Positions 51,242 to 59,485 of a stretch of DNA of 64,000 nt are shown piece after piece. The number at the start of each line of letters is the position of its first letter. Position 1 is the stretch's first letter. Source of the DNA: Pseudomonadales bacterium (GTDB lineage Bacteria > Pseudomonadota > Gammaproteobacteria > Pseudomonadales > Azotimanducaceae); contig JAJEIQ010000076.1 in NCBI GenBank assembly GCA_022827905.1, forward strand, positions 86,868-150,867, read 5' to 3'. The notes beneath the pieces are model-generated. The model was not told where the DNA came from. It saw nothing but the letters and a program-made list of their open reading frames with translations, and made no database searches. The position numbers and the translations under genes are program-made.

Positions 51242-52798
51242 TCAGAGCAGGCTCGATTCGTGATCCTTCCAGAACGGCGCGCGCAATTCGCGCTTGAGGA
51301 TTTTGCCGGACCCGGTTTTCGGAATTTCCTCGACGAAGGACACCGAACGCGGCACCTTGTAGCCCGCTAGGTGCTCCCGGGCGTAGGCGGTCACCCCGTC
51401 GGTGTCGAGCCCCGACCCGGGCCGGGCCACCACCACCGCGTGGACGCTCTCGCCCCACTCCTCGCTGGGGATGCCGAACACGGCGGCCTCCTGCACGTCG
51501 CCATTCAGCTCCAAGGCGTGTTCGATCTCGGCGGGATAGATGTTCACGCCGCCGGAGATGATCATGTCCTTCTTGCGGTCGCAGATGTAGTAAAAGCCAT
51601 CCTCGTCAAAGTAGGCGATGTCGCCCACCGTCTGCCAACCGTCGCGCCGGTCGGCCAGAAACTTGTCGCGCGCCTTGTAGTAGGTGCTGAACATGCCGGC
51701 GGAGCGGATGAACAGCTCGCCGGGTTGGCGCGGCTCCGACACCACGCTTCCGTCCTCCGCGTAAAGGCGGATTTCCACGCCCGGCGCCGGCTGTCCACAG
51801 GAGCCGGGCTTGCTGCGCTGGAATTCCGGCGTGAGTATGGTGTTCACGCCGAGTTCCGTGGAACCGTAAACCTCGAAAAGCGAACGCTCCGGGAAGCGCT
51901 CCAAGTAGTCCAGCTTCAGGGCGTAGGACCAAGGCGCGGCATTGGCGATGGTGATGCGCAGGCGGCTGCGGTCATACTTCGCCAGCACCTCATCCGGCAG
52001 TTGGCAAATGCGCCGCACCGGCGTCGGTGCGGCGAAGGTGGCGGTGACGGCGTACTTATCCAGCAGGCGCAGCCAGTCCTCGGCATCGAACGCCCGCTGC
52101 AGCACCGCCGTATTGCCCAACGACAGGGCCAGCGCCAAAAAGCCGCCGGGGCCGGAGTGGTAGATGGGGCCCGTGGTGAGGTAAACATCATCCGGACGCC
52201 AGCCATACAGCTCCACCATCTTGGCCCCCTGCTCCGGGTCCCCGGCGCCGGTGCGCACCGCGCCTTTCGGATTGCCAGTGGTGCCCGAGGTGTAGATCAT
52301 GGTGCCGGCGGTCTCCGCCGGGTCCGCCCCCGCTTCCACGGGCCCGGCATCCATCCCGTCCAGCAGTGCAGCCAAATCGAGCTGGCCCTCCCCCGGCGCG
52401 CCATCGAAGATCATCACTTCGGCGACCTCTGGCGTTTGCGGGCGAATGCGCTCAAACAACTCCGCGTAGGGCGCATCCGCCAAGACGATCTTGGCATCGG
52501 AATTGTGGGTGACGTAGGCCGCCTCCTCGGCCGTGAGCCGGTAGTTCAGCGGCACCGAGATGGCCCCCGCCTTGCGCGCCGCATGTCCGCAGGTCACCGG
52601 CCACATCGAATTCTGGCCGCACCAGAGCACCTTGTCCCCCGGTTCGACGCCGTGCGCCATGAGCACGCGCGCCAGCCGGTTGGCATTGGCCTCCAACTCG
52701 GCGTAGCTCCATTGGAGAACCGTACCGTCCGGCCGGTCATCGATGAGCGCGGGCTTATCGCCCAACTGGCCTGCGAGTTCGGTCAACATGTCCGGCAT
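51242..52798 (-). CDS. AMP-binding acyl-CoA synthetase
   Basis: 518 residues of the adenylate-forming family: P-loop TMIYTSGTTGNPKGAVR, PIYHSGPGGFLAL, EVYGSTELGVN, GDIAYFDEDGFYYICDRKKD and the catalytic lysine in IPKTGSGKILKREL. This is the fatty-acyl or aryl-acid CoA ligase class; substrate unknown. It lies between nuoG and the accessory genes of the insert, on the same strand as nuo but with a 293-bp spacer to nuoG. Confidence 0.92.
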   Translation of the reverse strand: MPDMLTELAGQLGDKPALIDDRPDGTVLQWSYAELEANANRLARVLMAHGVEPGDKVLWCGQNSMWPVTCGHAARKAGAISVPLNYRLTAEEAAYVTHNSDAKIVLADAPYAELFERIRPQTPEVAEVMIFDGAPGEGQLDLAALLDGMDAGPVEAGADPAETAGTMIYTSGTTGNPKGAVRTGAGDPEQGAKMVELYGWRPDDVYLTTGPIYHSGPGGFLALALSLGNTAVLQRAFDAEDWLRLLDKYAVTATFAAPTPVRRICQLPDEVLAKYDRSRLRITIANAAPWSYALKLDYLERFPERSLFEVYGSTELGVNTILTPEFQRSKPGSCGQPAPGVEIRLYAEDGSVVSEPRQPGELFIRSAGMFSTYYKARDKFLADRRDGWQTVGDIAYFDEDGFYYICDRKKDMIISGGVNIYPAEIEHALELNGDVQEAAVFGIPSEEWGESVHAVVVARPGSGLDTDGVTAYAREHLAGYKVPRSVSFVEEIPKTGSGKILKRELRAPFWKDHESSLL

Positions 52799-53102
52799 GG
52801 CGTGATCCCCCCAATGGCTTGCGAAAGGCGGCGGTTTACACGATGGCGGCGGTGCGAGTCAATGACTCATGGCATTCGTGCAGCTGCACTGGCCTTCCCG
52901 GAGCGCCCTAAGATGCTTCGTGCGCCTCGACGTAGCGCATCAGGCTGGGAATGCCCGGCTGCCACCGGTTGGCCTCTCCAGGCGGGCTCCAGATGTAGCC
53001 CAAGTCGGCCAAGCCTGTTTGCATCCGGAGCACTTCCCGGACCTGCGGCTCAGTTCCCAGGATTCTCGCTCCTGGAAGGCTCAAGCCGGATACAGGCTCG
53101 CC
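52799..53102 (-). other. Spacer with an in-frame ORF continuing after the Rpn-like gene
   Basis: Between the acyl-CoA synthetase gene and the Rpn-like gene. After the Rpn stop (TAA, 53103-53105) the same frame stays open to TAG at 52908, 64 codons: it reads GLSLPGARILGTEPQVREVL, then MQTGLADLGYIWSPPGEANR, then WQPGIPSLMRYVEAHEAS. That looks like real protein sequence. It may be a C-terminal piece cut off by a nonsense change, or a small gene starting at an internal ATG (38 codons). The remaining part (52799-52907) shows nothing recognisable. Confidence 0.4.
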
Positions 53103-54227
53103 TTAGGATTTGGCGCGGCTAGGTGACGGGCGGGCGCCCCGCACCCGCTCCACCTCAGCAACCATATCCGCCTCGGCGTCCGCCTTGATCAGGGCGATGG
53201 ACAAGTCTGACAGGGCGTCCCATTCGGCTACCTCGGCTAGCAGCGGGGCGAGCCGCTGGGCGGCGTCCGGCCCGAACTTTACCGCCATCTGGTGCTCGAG
53301 CGACGAGCGCTGCCGCTCAATGCCCATCTCGATGCCCATGTTTCGACCTTGCTCGATTCCCTCCGCACGGCCCAGTTCGAGCCCTTCCGAACGTCCGTCA
53401 GCGAACCAGACTTCGGTGGCTCGCTTCATGTTCTCGTCTAGCCTTGATCGGAATGCCGGTACGCCCATGTCCTTCTCCTCCATCGGCTCAATCGATATGC
53501 CGAAATAGTGCTCCGCCCGAAGGCGAACCCAATTGTACGCCGCGTGGCGCAGCCTAGCACTCGGCAAATCGGCCAAGGCGGGCAGCAGCCCGGCGAAATC
53601 TTCAGCGCCAGCATACTCGAAGCCGATCTGCAGCGAAGTTAGGTTGCCCTTGATCAAATCGTCCATCCTGAGTGAGGGGAAGTCAACTACATGCAGGCCT
53701 ACCGAAGGCTGTAGGAGCAGCAAATCCGATTGCAGATTGGGCGCGAAGGGCTCTAGAGTCCAATCCGCCAGCCGCCGCGGCGACCGCCACGGCGTTGCGC
53801 CATTGTGGATCACCACCGCCAACAGTAGCGTGCGGCGATCGTACTCGGCCAACACGCCTTGGGCTTCGAGGTCGCGCCAAAGCTCGCTGGCGTACCAATA
53901 AACCCGCAGAGTCATGCGGCCATCTTCCTCTGACTGGAACTCCAGCAGCAGGACTAGCCAGACTTGGCTTCTGGCACCCTTGCGCGTTCGGAAGGGGATG
54001 CGCCACGCCAGATCGCCGTATCGGCGGCGGAAGTCCTCAGTGACCCACTCCGTAGGCAGTTTCTCGGCGCGTTCGAAGTCGAGGGAGTCAATAGTAGACT
54101 GACTCAACGGACCAATTGGGAAACCCAAATAATGGCGCAGCCCCACGATCGCTTCGGGGTGGCTGTACATCGCCTTGTAAGCGGCGTCGTGGGGAAATGC
54201 GACAGCGGGTTCGGGCCGGGCATTCAT
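53103..54227 (-). CDS. Rpn-family PD-(D/E)xK nuclease (transposase-like)
   Basis: 374 residues of the Rpn/YhgA-like family, DNA-cleaving proteins linked to recombination in E. coli. The start region HDAAYKAMYSHPEAIVGLRH fits the family; the catalytic residues are Asp72 (YGDLAWRIPF) and Glu96/Gln98 (LVLLLEFQSE), the D...ExQ form typical of Rpn proteins. A repeated GxExG region (SEGLELGRAEGIEQGRNMGI) lies before the C-terminal coiled helix. Often several copies occur per genome. Upstream is an AT-rich stretch with the likely promoter near 54290-54360. Confidence 0.85.
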   Translation of the reverse strand: MNARPEPAVAFPHDAAYKAMYSHPEAIVGLRHYLGFPIGPLSQSTIDSLDFERAEKLPTEWVTEDFRRRYGDLAWRIPFRTRKGARSQVWLVLLLEFQSEEDGRMTLRVYWYASELWRDLEAQGVLAEYDRRTLLLAVVIHNGATPWRSPRRLADWTLEPFAPNLQSDLLLLQPSVGLHVVDFPSLRMDDLIKGNLTSLQIGFEYAGAEDFAGLLPALADLPSARLRHAAYNWVRLRAEHYFGISIEPMEEKDMGVPAFRSRLDENMKRATEVWFADGRSEGLELGRAEGIEQGRNMGIEMGIERQRSSLEHQMAVKFGPDAAQRLAPLLAEVAEWDALSDLSIALIKADAEADMVAEVERVRGARPSPSRAKS

Positions 54228-54362
54228 GGGACCAAGTTAACGAGCGGGCGCCGCTGCCGCTATGGCCAATGTCTGAAGGGGTTGTGCGAGATCGCTTCGA
54301 CTTCTTTTCGGGATTTCTGTGAGAAAGAGTGGTCAACTTATTGAAATTACGATATATAGCCA

Positions 54363-55376
54363 TCAAAGGACATGATGCGTCGCCAGCGCGGCGCACAGGG
54401 CGGCCATTTGCTGCCGCAACCGCTCAGGCTGCTCGATCGTGACCTCTTCGCCCCACGTGAACAGGTGCCAGCACATCTCAAGCGCACCGCCGGCCTTGAA
54501 GCGGACGGTCATTGAGCCATCGTCGTTGTGCGCGATCCGTTGGTCCGGATGGAACAGAAAGCCAGCCGCGTCGGGAGCAGCGCTTGGGGTGAATCGCAGC
54601 GCCACTTGGAACGGGCGCTCCTGGAATACGCCGAAAGCCCGCTTGGCGAATGCGGTCAGGTCGAACTCCGGGTCCGGCGTGAACGCGGCATCGCTGACCT
54701 CAGCATTGCGCATGCTGGACAATCGCCAAAGCAGCAAGTTGTCATGGTGCTCGGTGGGTGCCACCAGCAACGTGCGGCTGCCATAGAGCACGCCATAGGG
54801 GCGCACACGACGGCGCTTGCTCGGCGCCTGTGGCCCTCGCGCCGCATAGTCAAACTCCAGGACGTGCCTGCGTTTGATGGCTTCGCGCACCGTGGAGAGC
54901 AACCCATCCTCAAGCTGTTGGCGGGGGCCGGGCCGCATGGCCAGCCCCTCGGCTCGAAGCAGTTCTTCAATGCCGGAGTCGGCATCCTTGCCAGTGCCGG
55001 ACGACTTCCGAGCCTTCAGCTTGTCGCCGAGCGCCCGCAACGAAGCCGCCTGCTCCCTGTGGCCGTCCCTTTCCATGCTCGCCGCCGCCGTTGCAAGATC
55101 GGTCAGTTCCCCATCGGATACTCGGATCAGCCCGCCGAGGTTGGGGGACTCCAAACGCCAGTGGATTCGCCGGTCGTGGGCATCCACGGTCATCAGAGGC
55201 CCAAACGCCTTGTCCACGGCGTCGCGCAAGCGCTCCGCTGTTCGGCGGCTCACGTTGAACTCCTGCATGACGTCATCCAGCGTCAACCCGCCGCGCCGAG
55301 CTTGCAGCGAAGTGGCGAGTTGGAGGATGTTGCTTAGGCGTTCGTACCGCATGGACTCTGATCCCCGTTCTGTCAT
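54363..55376 (-). CDS. WYL-domain transcriptional regulator
   Basis: 337 residues with an N-terminal winged helix (LTLDDVMQEFNVSRRTAERL, residues 31-50), a linker, and a WYL ligand-sensing domain (IKRRHVLEFDYAARGPQAPS, then YGVLYGSRTLLVA) with a WCX-like C-terminal part. WYL proteins bind nucleic-acid-like ligands and control phage-defence loci such as BREX and CBASS. The ATG at 55376 has GGTGA 6 nt upstream; a second ATG is at 55352. It lies between the PcfJ-like gene and the Rpn-like gene, all on the minus strand. Confidence 0.85.
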   Translation of the reverse strand: MTERGSESMRYERLSNILQLATSLQARRGGLTLDDVMQEFNVSRRTAERLRDAVDKAFGPLMTVDAHDRRIHWRLESPNLGGLIRVSDGELTDLATAAASMERDGHREQAASLRALGDKLKARKSSGTGKDADSGIEELLRAEGLAMRPGPRQQLEDGLLSTVREAIKRRHVLEFDYAARGPQAPSKRRRVRPYGVLYGSRTLLVAPTEHHDNLLLWRLSSMRNAEVSDAAFTPDPEFDLTAFAKRAFGVFQERPFQVALRFTPSAAPDAAGFLFHPDQRIAHNDDGSMTVRFKAGGALEMCWHLFTWGEEVTIEQPERLRQQMAALCAALATHHVL

Positions 55377-55477
55377 TTGAGTTCACCGCTCCCTGATCAA
55401 CTTCCAAACAACCGACATGATGGTAACAACGCACAGGTGGCCGATGCGCTCAAGGACTTCCGAGTTGCGCTGGCCGT

Positions 55478-56548
55478 TCAACGGCGCGGCCTTCTGCGCC
55501 GCGCCGCTGGGCGGCGTCTCCGTCGTCGACCCACCGTACGGCTGGTATCCCCCTCTTGGTTTTCGGGCAGGCTTTGAGAGATCAACTTCGCCAAATCTGG
55601 GGAAAGGGCGACTAGGCACACCATTTCGTCGACTTCCAGCGCTGAACCATAGTAGCCCTCGCAGGAAGGAAGCTCACGATGACGCCGGAAAGCCAACTTG
55701 AACTGCGACCAGCGCTGGCGTTCGTCGCGAAGGATGAATACGCCGCCCGAGTTCCAGACTTGGTAGGTTCGCTCGCCGATATGCAAAAGGGCCGGGCGAA
55801 GATTGGGCTGGTGAACGAACAAGTTGAACGCGCCCGATTCGATGAACTCGTCAACGTGGTCGCCATCTGCATCCACCGCCCGCAGTAGCTCGAGGAATAA
55901 CCCCCGAGTCCAGCCAACGGGTTCATTGGCAATGCCCAAGCACTCTTTGACCCTTCGGCTCTCGGGGTCAACTTCGAGCAGGCCGACCTGCTTTCCTTGA
56001 CGGCGCAACGCCCAGAACTCGGACTCTCCTTGCCTCAGCTGGTCTCGATAGTCCGATCCCAGCTCGCCACCAACGCAGTTCCGCAACCGTTTGCCCACCG
56101 ATCGCAGGTGGCGGACCGTCCTGACCTCTAGAACGCTATGGTCGTCGTCCAGCCAGATTTCCCGCGCCGCTTCGCGAGCCTTGCGATCATTAATGCGACG
56201 CACAATCTTGTTGTGGTGGCCCCGGTATCGCGACGCCCGACGCTCAAGCGCGGCGAAGTCATCGCAACAGCCCGCGAAGCGGATCAATCCGCGAGCCTCG
56301 GCCCGGCTTGCGCTGCCATCGCCGACATGGCGAGCGGCGCTGGCTAAATGGGTCAGCGTTCGCCGCACGGCCTTGCGAACCGGTTTGCGCACTCGCCGAC
56401 CAGCCCGATTTTCCAGTTGCGCCTCAAACGTCTCGATGAGCTTGGGGACGTTCCCAACAGCCTGTTTGACACATCGCGGATCGAGCCCGGTCATCTGCAG
56501 AATCTCAAGGAATTGCGCCAGTTCGCGCAGAGTGTTCGCCTTGACCAT
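55478..56548 (-). CDS. PcfJ-like protein with a basic C-terminal tail
   Basis: About 356 residues. Residues roughly 160-225 have the PcfJ pattern: LEVRTVRHLRSVGKRLRNCV, then EFWALRRQGKQVGLLEVDPE and ECLGIANEPV, including the conserved cysteine/valine pair and the terminal G-x-x-N. PcfJ proteins were first found on conjugative plasmids and are common in mobile DNA; function unknown. The last 20 residues are almost all arginine, proline and alanine (RRRRRRPAARRRR), suggesting nucleic-acid contact. The ATG at 56548 has GGAAGG 7 nt upstream inside a hairpin arm. Confidence 0.65.
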   Translation of the reverse strand: MVKANTLRELAQFLEILQMTGLDPRCVKQAVGNVPKLIETFEAQLENRAGRRVRKPVRKAVRRTLTHLASAARHVGDGSASRAEARGLIRFAGCCDDFAALERRASRYRGHHNKIVRRINDRKAREAAREIWLDDDHSVLEVRTVRHLRSVGKRLRNCVGGELGSDYRDQLRQGESEFWALRRQGKQVGLLEVDPESRRVKECLGIANEPVGWTRGLFLELLRAVDADGDHVDEFIESGAFNLFVHQPNLRPALLHIGERTYQVWNSGGVFILRDERQRWSQFKLAFRRHRELPSCEGYYGSALEVDEMVCLVALSPDLAKLISQSLPENQEGDTSRTVGRRRRRRPAARRRRPRR

Positions 56549-56553
56549 TAGCA

Positions 56554-56580
56554 TGCCTTCCGTTTTTTTATTGGAAGGCA
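56554..56580 (-). promoter_or_regulatory. Hairpin that covers the ribosome site of the PcfJ-like gene
   Basis: On the minus-strand RNA the arms UGCCUUCC and GGAAGGCA (8 bp, 11-nt A-rich loop) pair, and the second arm contains the GGAAGG that serves as the ribosome site for the ATG at 56548. Folding would hide it. This is the form of a translational off-switch, but an RNA thermosensor, a protein-binding leader, or chance are all possible. Confidence 0.45.
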
Positions 56581-56677
56581 AATGTAGCTAGGGATTGCGT
56601 CAAATATGGACGTAGTTGGGCGAGAAAACTGATTGAACTTACCCGGCAGCAGGCAGATTTTTTGGAGGAAAAAGCCA

Positions 56678-56788
56678 GTGTGGTCAACAGAGCGGTACGA
56701 TGAGGTGCTTGGTCGATTCATGGGCACCCACCTTCTGATTCCGCACTGCGTTAAGGTGACACTGAATACGGATAAACTGACGAACTAG
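56678..56788 (+). CDS. Possible 36-residue small ORF
   Basis: GTG at 56678 with GGAGGA about 8 nt upstream, 36 codons to TAG at 56786: VWSTERYDEVLGRFMGTHLL and IPHCVKVTLNTDKLTN. It lies in a 260-bp spacer and precedes the 239-residue membrane protein gene by about 28 bp. Good ribosome site, but too short for a family match; I treat it as a candidate only. Confidence 0.3.
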   Translation: MWSTERYDEVLGRFMGTHLLIPHCVKVTLNTDKLTN

Positions 56789-56815
56789 TGGGCAGAGAAC
56801 GGGGCGGAAGTGAAT

Positions 56816-57532
56816 ATGAATGTCAACACGGCAGAGGATGGCCAGAGGGTGCGCATGTGGCGCGTCCAGCCCGAAGGGCAGGCGCTGGTTGTGCCAATAC
56901 CCGATGGCCTTGACCCAACGCGGGCACTGCGATCCGTGGAACGCCTGCTGGACAAGCAGCCGATCACCAGGTTCCCGGACTACTGCCCGGTCGGGGTCAC
57001 GGACAAGGGGCAGCTCGTAGTCCGGGGCCTCGGCCACGACACGATGGACATTCAGAGGTTCGGCGGTGAGATCAAACGCGCTTGGGCGCGATCTGCGAAC
57101 TGGCGTCGCCACCGATGGATCATCGGGGCGCTGGCTGTTGGCCTGCTGGTCTTCTCGATCTTCCAAGCAAACGCCGGGGAATGGCCGTGGGGTGATTGGG
57201 AATATGAGGAAGATGCTTTGATCAACTCTGACACAGATGATCCCCTCGACGCGTGGACGTCGATCAGGGCTACTAACCAAGGCTACGTCCTTGCCTCCCA
57301 TCTGGTGGTCCGACATTATGGTGTTCTGTGTTTGCTTGGGTATTGGCCAGTGATTGATGACGAAGAGGTTGAGGAGGGCTGGCTAAAGTACAGAGAGAGC
57401 GGGCCATACCAGCGAGTGACTCAATACGAGAGCCTGCCGGTCGCGATGCGGAACTGCCGAGAGGCCATTGACCAGAAGCTGGAGCCAACGCCTCAAAGCC
57501 CGATGGCCTCGGGGGCCGGACGGCGTGAATGA
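56816..57532 (+). CDS. Single-pass membrane protein of unknown function
   Basis: About 238 residues from the ATG at 56816, with GGAAG 5 nt upstream; a GTG at 56810 is an alternative. A cytoplasmic N-terminal half of about 98 residues (SVERLLDKQPITRFPDYCPV and similar) precedes one transmembrane helix (WIIGALAVGLLVFSIF), then an acidic, tryptophan-rich part (EWPWGDWEYEEDALINSDTD). I recognise no family. It runs against the nuo genes and starts a group of small genes up to 58183. Confidence 0.6.
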   Translation: MNVNTAEDGQRVRMWRVQPEGQALVVPIPDGLDPTRALRSVERLLDKQPITRFPDYCPVGVTDKGQLVVRGLGHDTMDIQRFGGEIKRAWARSANWRRHRWIIGALAVGLLVFSIFQANAGEWPWGDWEYEEDALINSDTDDPLDAWTSIRATNQGYVLASHLVVRHYGVLCLLGYWPVIDDEEVEEGWLKYRESGPYQRVTQYESLPVAMRNCREAIDQKLEPTPQSPMASGAGRRE

Positions 57533-57686
57533 CGACGATCGTGCGCATTGGAGGCTCCTGCCCGGCATCCTCTGGCTGGAAGTCAAAAGGGCGTACCAAC
57601 AGGACTCATTCCAGAGTACTTTCCTTTGGGGATGCGCGGCCTTCTACATCTACATAGTTTTCATCGAACCCTTCATATCCGGATAG
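57525..57686 (+). CDS. Small membrane protein, unknown
   Basis: 53 residues from a GTG that overlaps the preceding stop by 8 bp. One hydrophobic segment (FLWGCAAFYIYIVFIEPFI) fills the C-terminal half; the N-terminal half is charged (LWLEVKRAYQQDSF). No family known to me. The overlap suggests translation coupled to the preceding gene. Confidence 0.5.
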   Translation: MNDDDRAHWRLLPGILWLEVKRAYQQDSFQSTFLWGCAAFYIYIVFIEPFISG

Positions 57687-57698
57687 GAGAACTGAGAA

Positions 57699-57965
57699 GT
57701 GAGTGAGGTGGAACAAGCGTTTGACAACCCGGCCAGAGCGCTTTACATCGTGACGTTCTGCTTCGCCAATGCTATGCGGGCTTTGAACGGGGAGATCCAG
57801 AAACACCTATTTGACGCACTTATGGTTTCGGCTGACGAAATTATTCGTTTGCCATCCTGTGGCCTCTCTGAAGCGGACCAAGCGCGAGTGATAACCGTTT
57901 TGTCCATGCTCGAAGATCCGCGTCCGCTACCACCGGCGCTCCGAATCGTCCCCCTCTCCGATTGA
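57699..57965 (+). CDS. Small unknown protein
   Basis: 88 residues from a GTG with GGAGA about 8 nt upstream. Helical and mildly acidic (VEQAFDNPARALYIVTFCFA; HLFDALMVSADEIIRL). No signal peptide or clear membrane segment; no recognisable domain. It follows the preceding small gene by 12 bp and looks cotranscribed. Confidence 0.5.
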   Translation: MSEVEQAFDNPARALYIVTFCFANAMRALNGEIQKHLFDALMVSADEIIRLPSCGLSEADQARVITVLSMLEDPRPLPPALRIVPLSD

Positions 57966-58009
57966 GGTTGCGCTCCGTTATCGCCAGTTTGCGGGTCGTA
58001 GGCTTGGCC

Positions 58010-58183
58010 ATGCCTCATCCAAGCACGTTGTGTCTTTGCGAGACAATCCCCTTCTCAAGCCAATTGATGCTGCGCGTGCAGCCAGAAGTCCATGCCACGG
58101 TAGCCATCATGGCTGGCGCCAAGGGCAAGAGAATCAATCAATTGGCATCGGAGGTGCTGCGCCAAGCGGCAGCCTGGGGTTAG
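58010..58183 (+). pseudogene. HicB-like ribbon-helix-helix remnant
   Basis: Read from an ATG at 58010 (57 codons), the last 37 residues match the C-terminal ribbon-helix-helix part of HicB-type antitoxins: LMLRVQPEVHATVAIMAGAK then GKRINQLASEVLRQAA. The preceding 20 residues are not HicB-like, no HicA toxin is present, and another frame just upstream (LRYRQFAGRRLGHASSKHVV) also looks coding, which suggests a broken gene. A free-standing small DNA-binding protein is the alternative. Its stop lies 3 bp before the nuoF stop on the other strand. Confidence 0.45.
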
Positions 58184-58186
58184 GGC

Positions 58187-59485
58187 CTATCGGTTGTTCG
58201 CGTACGGGCACACTCCGGTTCGGATGTGCTCCTCAAAGTCCTCCCGGAAGTACTTCAGGGCACTAGCCAGCGGCTCGATGGCGCCTGGTGCGTGCAGGCA
58301 GAAGGTGTTGGTGACGCCGCCGATGAACTGGGCGTTGCGGTCCAGCAATTCCAAGTCCCCTGGTTTGCCGCGGCCTTCTTCGATATCGGTCAGGAGCCTT
58401 TCAACCCAAGGCAGGCCCTCCCGGCAGGGGGTGCAGAAGCCGCAGGATTCCTGGGCGAAGAAATGCTCGAGGTTGCGGCACATATCCACTGGGCAGATGG
58501 AGTCGTCCATGAGGATCATGGTGCCGGTGCCCATGCGGCTGCCGGCCGCTTGGATGGTGCCGTAATCCATGGCGAGGTCGAAGTGCTTTTCGACCAGGAA
58601 GTCGGTGGAGGCGCCGCCGGGCAGCAGGCCGCGCAGCTTGTAGCCGTCCTGCATGCCACCGGCGTGGACATCGATGATCTCGCGGATGGGGGTGCCAATC
58701 GGCAGTTCCCATAGGCCCGGATTGTTGACGCGGCCAGACACGCCGTAGAGCTTGGTGCCCGCATCTTCCCCGTTGCCGAGCTCCTGATACCACTCGACGC
58801 CGTTGCGCAGGATGCAGGGCACGTTGCAGAAAGTCTCCACGTTGTTGACGATGGTAGGGCGTCCCCAAGCGCCGCTGGCGGGCGGGAACGGCGGCTTTGT
58901 GCGCGGTTGTGCTCGCTTTCCTTCCAAGGCGTTCAGTAGCGCTGTCTCCTCGCCGCAGATGTAGCGTCCAGCGCTGCGATGGATGCGCAGGTCGAAATTG
59001 AAGCCGCTGCCGAAGATGTTCTGGCCGAGGTAGCCCTTGGCCTTCGCGTCGTCGATGGCCGTTTGTAACTGGCGATAGGGTTCGTGGTACTCGCCGCGCA
59101 GAAAGACGTAGCCTTGGGCCGCGCCGATGGCGTAGGCGCCGATGATCATGCCTTCCACTAGCAGGTGCGGGTTGTATTCGAGCAGGTAGCGGTCCTTGAA
59201 GGTGCCCGGTTCCATCTCGTCGCCATTGCAAACGAGGTACTTGAGGCCGTCGTCGGACGCCTCGCCTTGGGGCACGAAGCTCCACTTCAAGCCGGTCGGG
59301 AACCCGGCCCCGCCCCGGCCCCTGAGATTGGCGTCCTTGACCAAGGCGATGACTTCGGCTGGCGTCATGCCGGTCAGTGCCTCGCGGGCACCGGCGTAAC
59401 CCTCGTGGGCTTCGTAGGCGGCTAGATCCACCAAGCCGCCCACGTCATCCACAATCCCAGTTAGCGGACGTTGACTTTCAGCCAT
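58187..59485 (-). CDS. nuoF: NADH-quinone oxidoreductase subunit F
   Basis: 432 residues, the NADH- and FMN-binding subunit. Glycine-rich motifs LRGRGGAGFPTGLKWSFVP (residues 55-72) and SAGRYICGEETALLNALEG bind the cofactors; the [4Fe-4S] cluster uses Cys348, Cys351, Cys354 (SCGFCTPCREG) and Cys396. The ATG at 59485 overlaps the glycosylase stop (TAATG). A longer frame to 59587 runs through that gene and is rejected. The other nuo genes nuoG-N lie more than 7 kb downstream. Confidence 0.97.
   Translation of the reverse strand: MAESQRPLTGIVDDVGGLVDLAAYEAHEGYAGAREALTGMTPAEVIALVKDANLRGRGGAGFPTGLKWSFVPQGEASDDGLKYLVCNGDEMEPGTFKDRYLLEYNPHLLVEGMIIGAYAIGAAQGYVFLRGEYHEPYRQLQTAIDDAKAKGYLGQNIFGSGFNFDLRIHRSAGRYICGEETALLNALEGKRAQPRTKPPFPPASGAWGRPTIVNNVETFCNVPCILRNGVEWYQELGNGEDAGTKLYGVSGRVNNPGLWELPIGTPIREIIDVHAGGMQDGYKLRGLLPGGASTDFLVEKHFDLAMDYGTIQAAGSRMGTGTMILMDDSICPVDMCRNLEHFFAQESCGFCTPCREGLPWVERLLTDIEEGRGKPGDLELLDRNAQFIGGVTNTFCLHAPGAIEPLASALKYFREDFEEHIRTGVCPYANNR

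Noticed and set aside
56684..57316. 210-codon minus-strand ORF opposite the membrane-protein gene
   Set aside because: No membrane segment, no ribosome site I trust and no family pattern; the plus-strand gene has a ribosome site and a clear helix.
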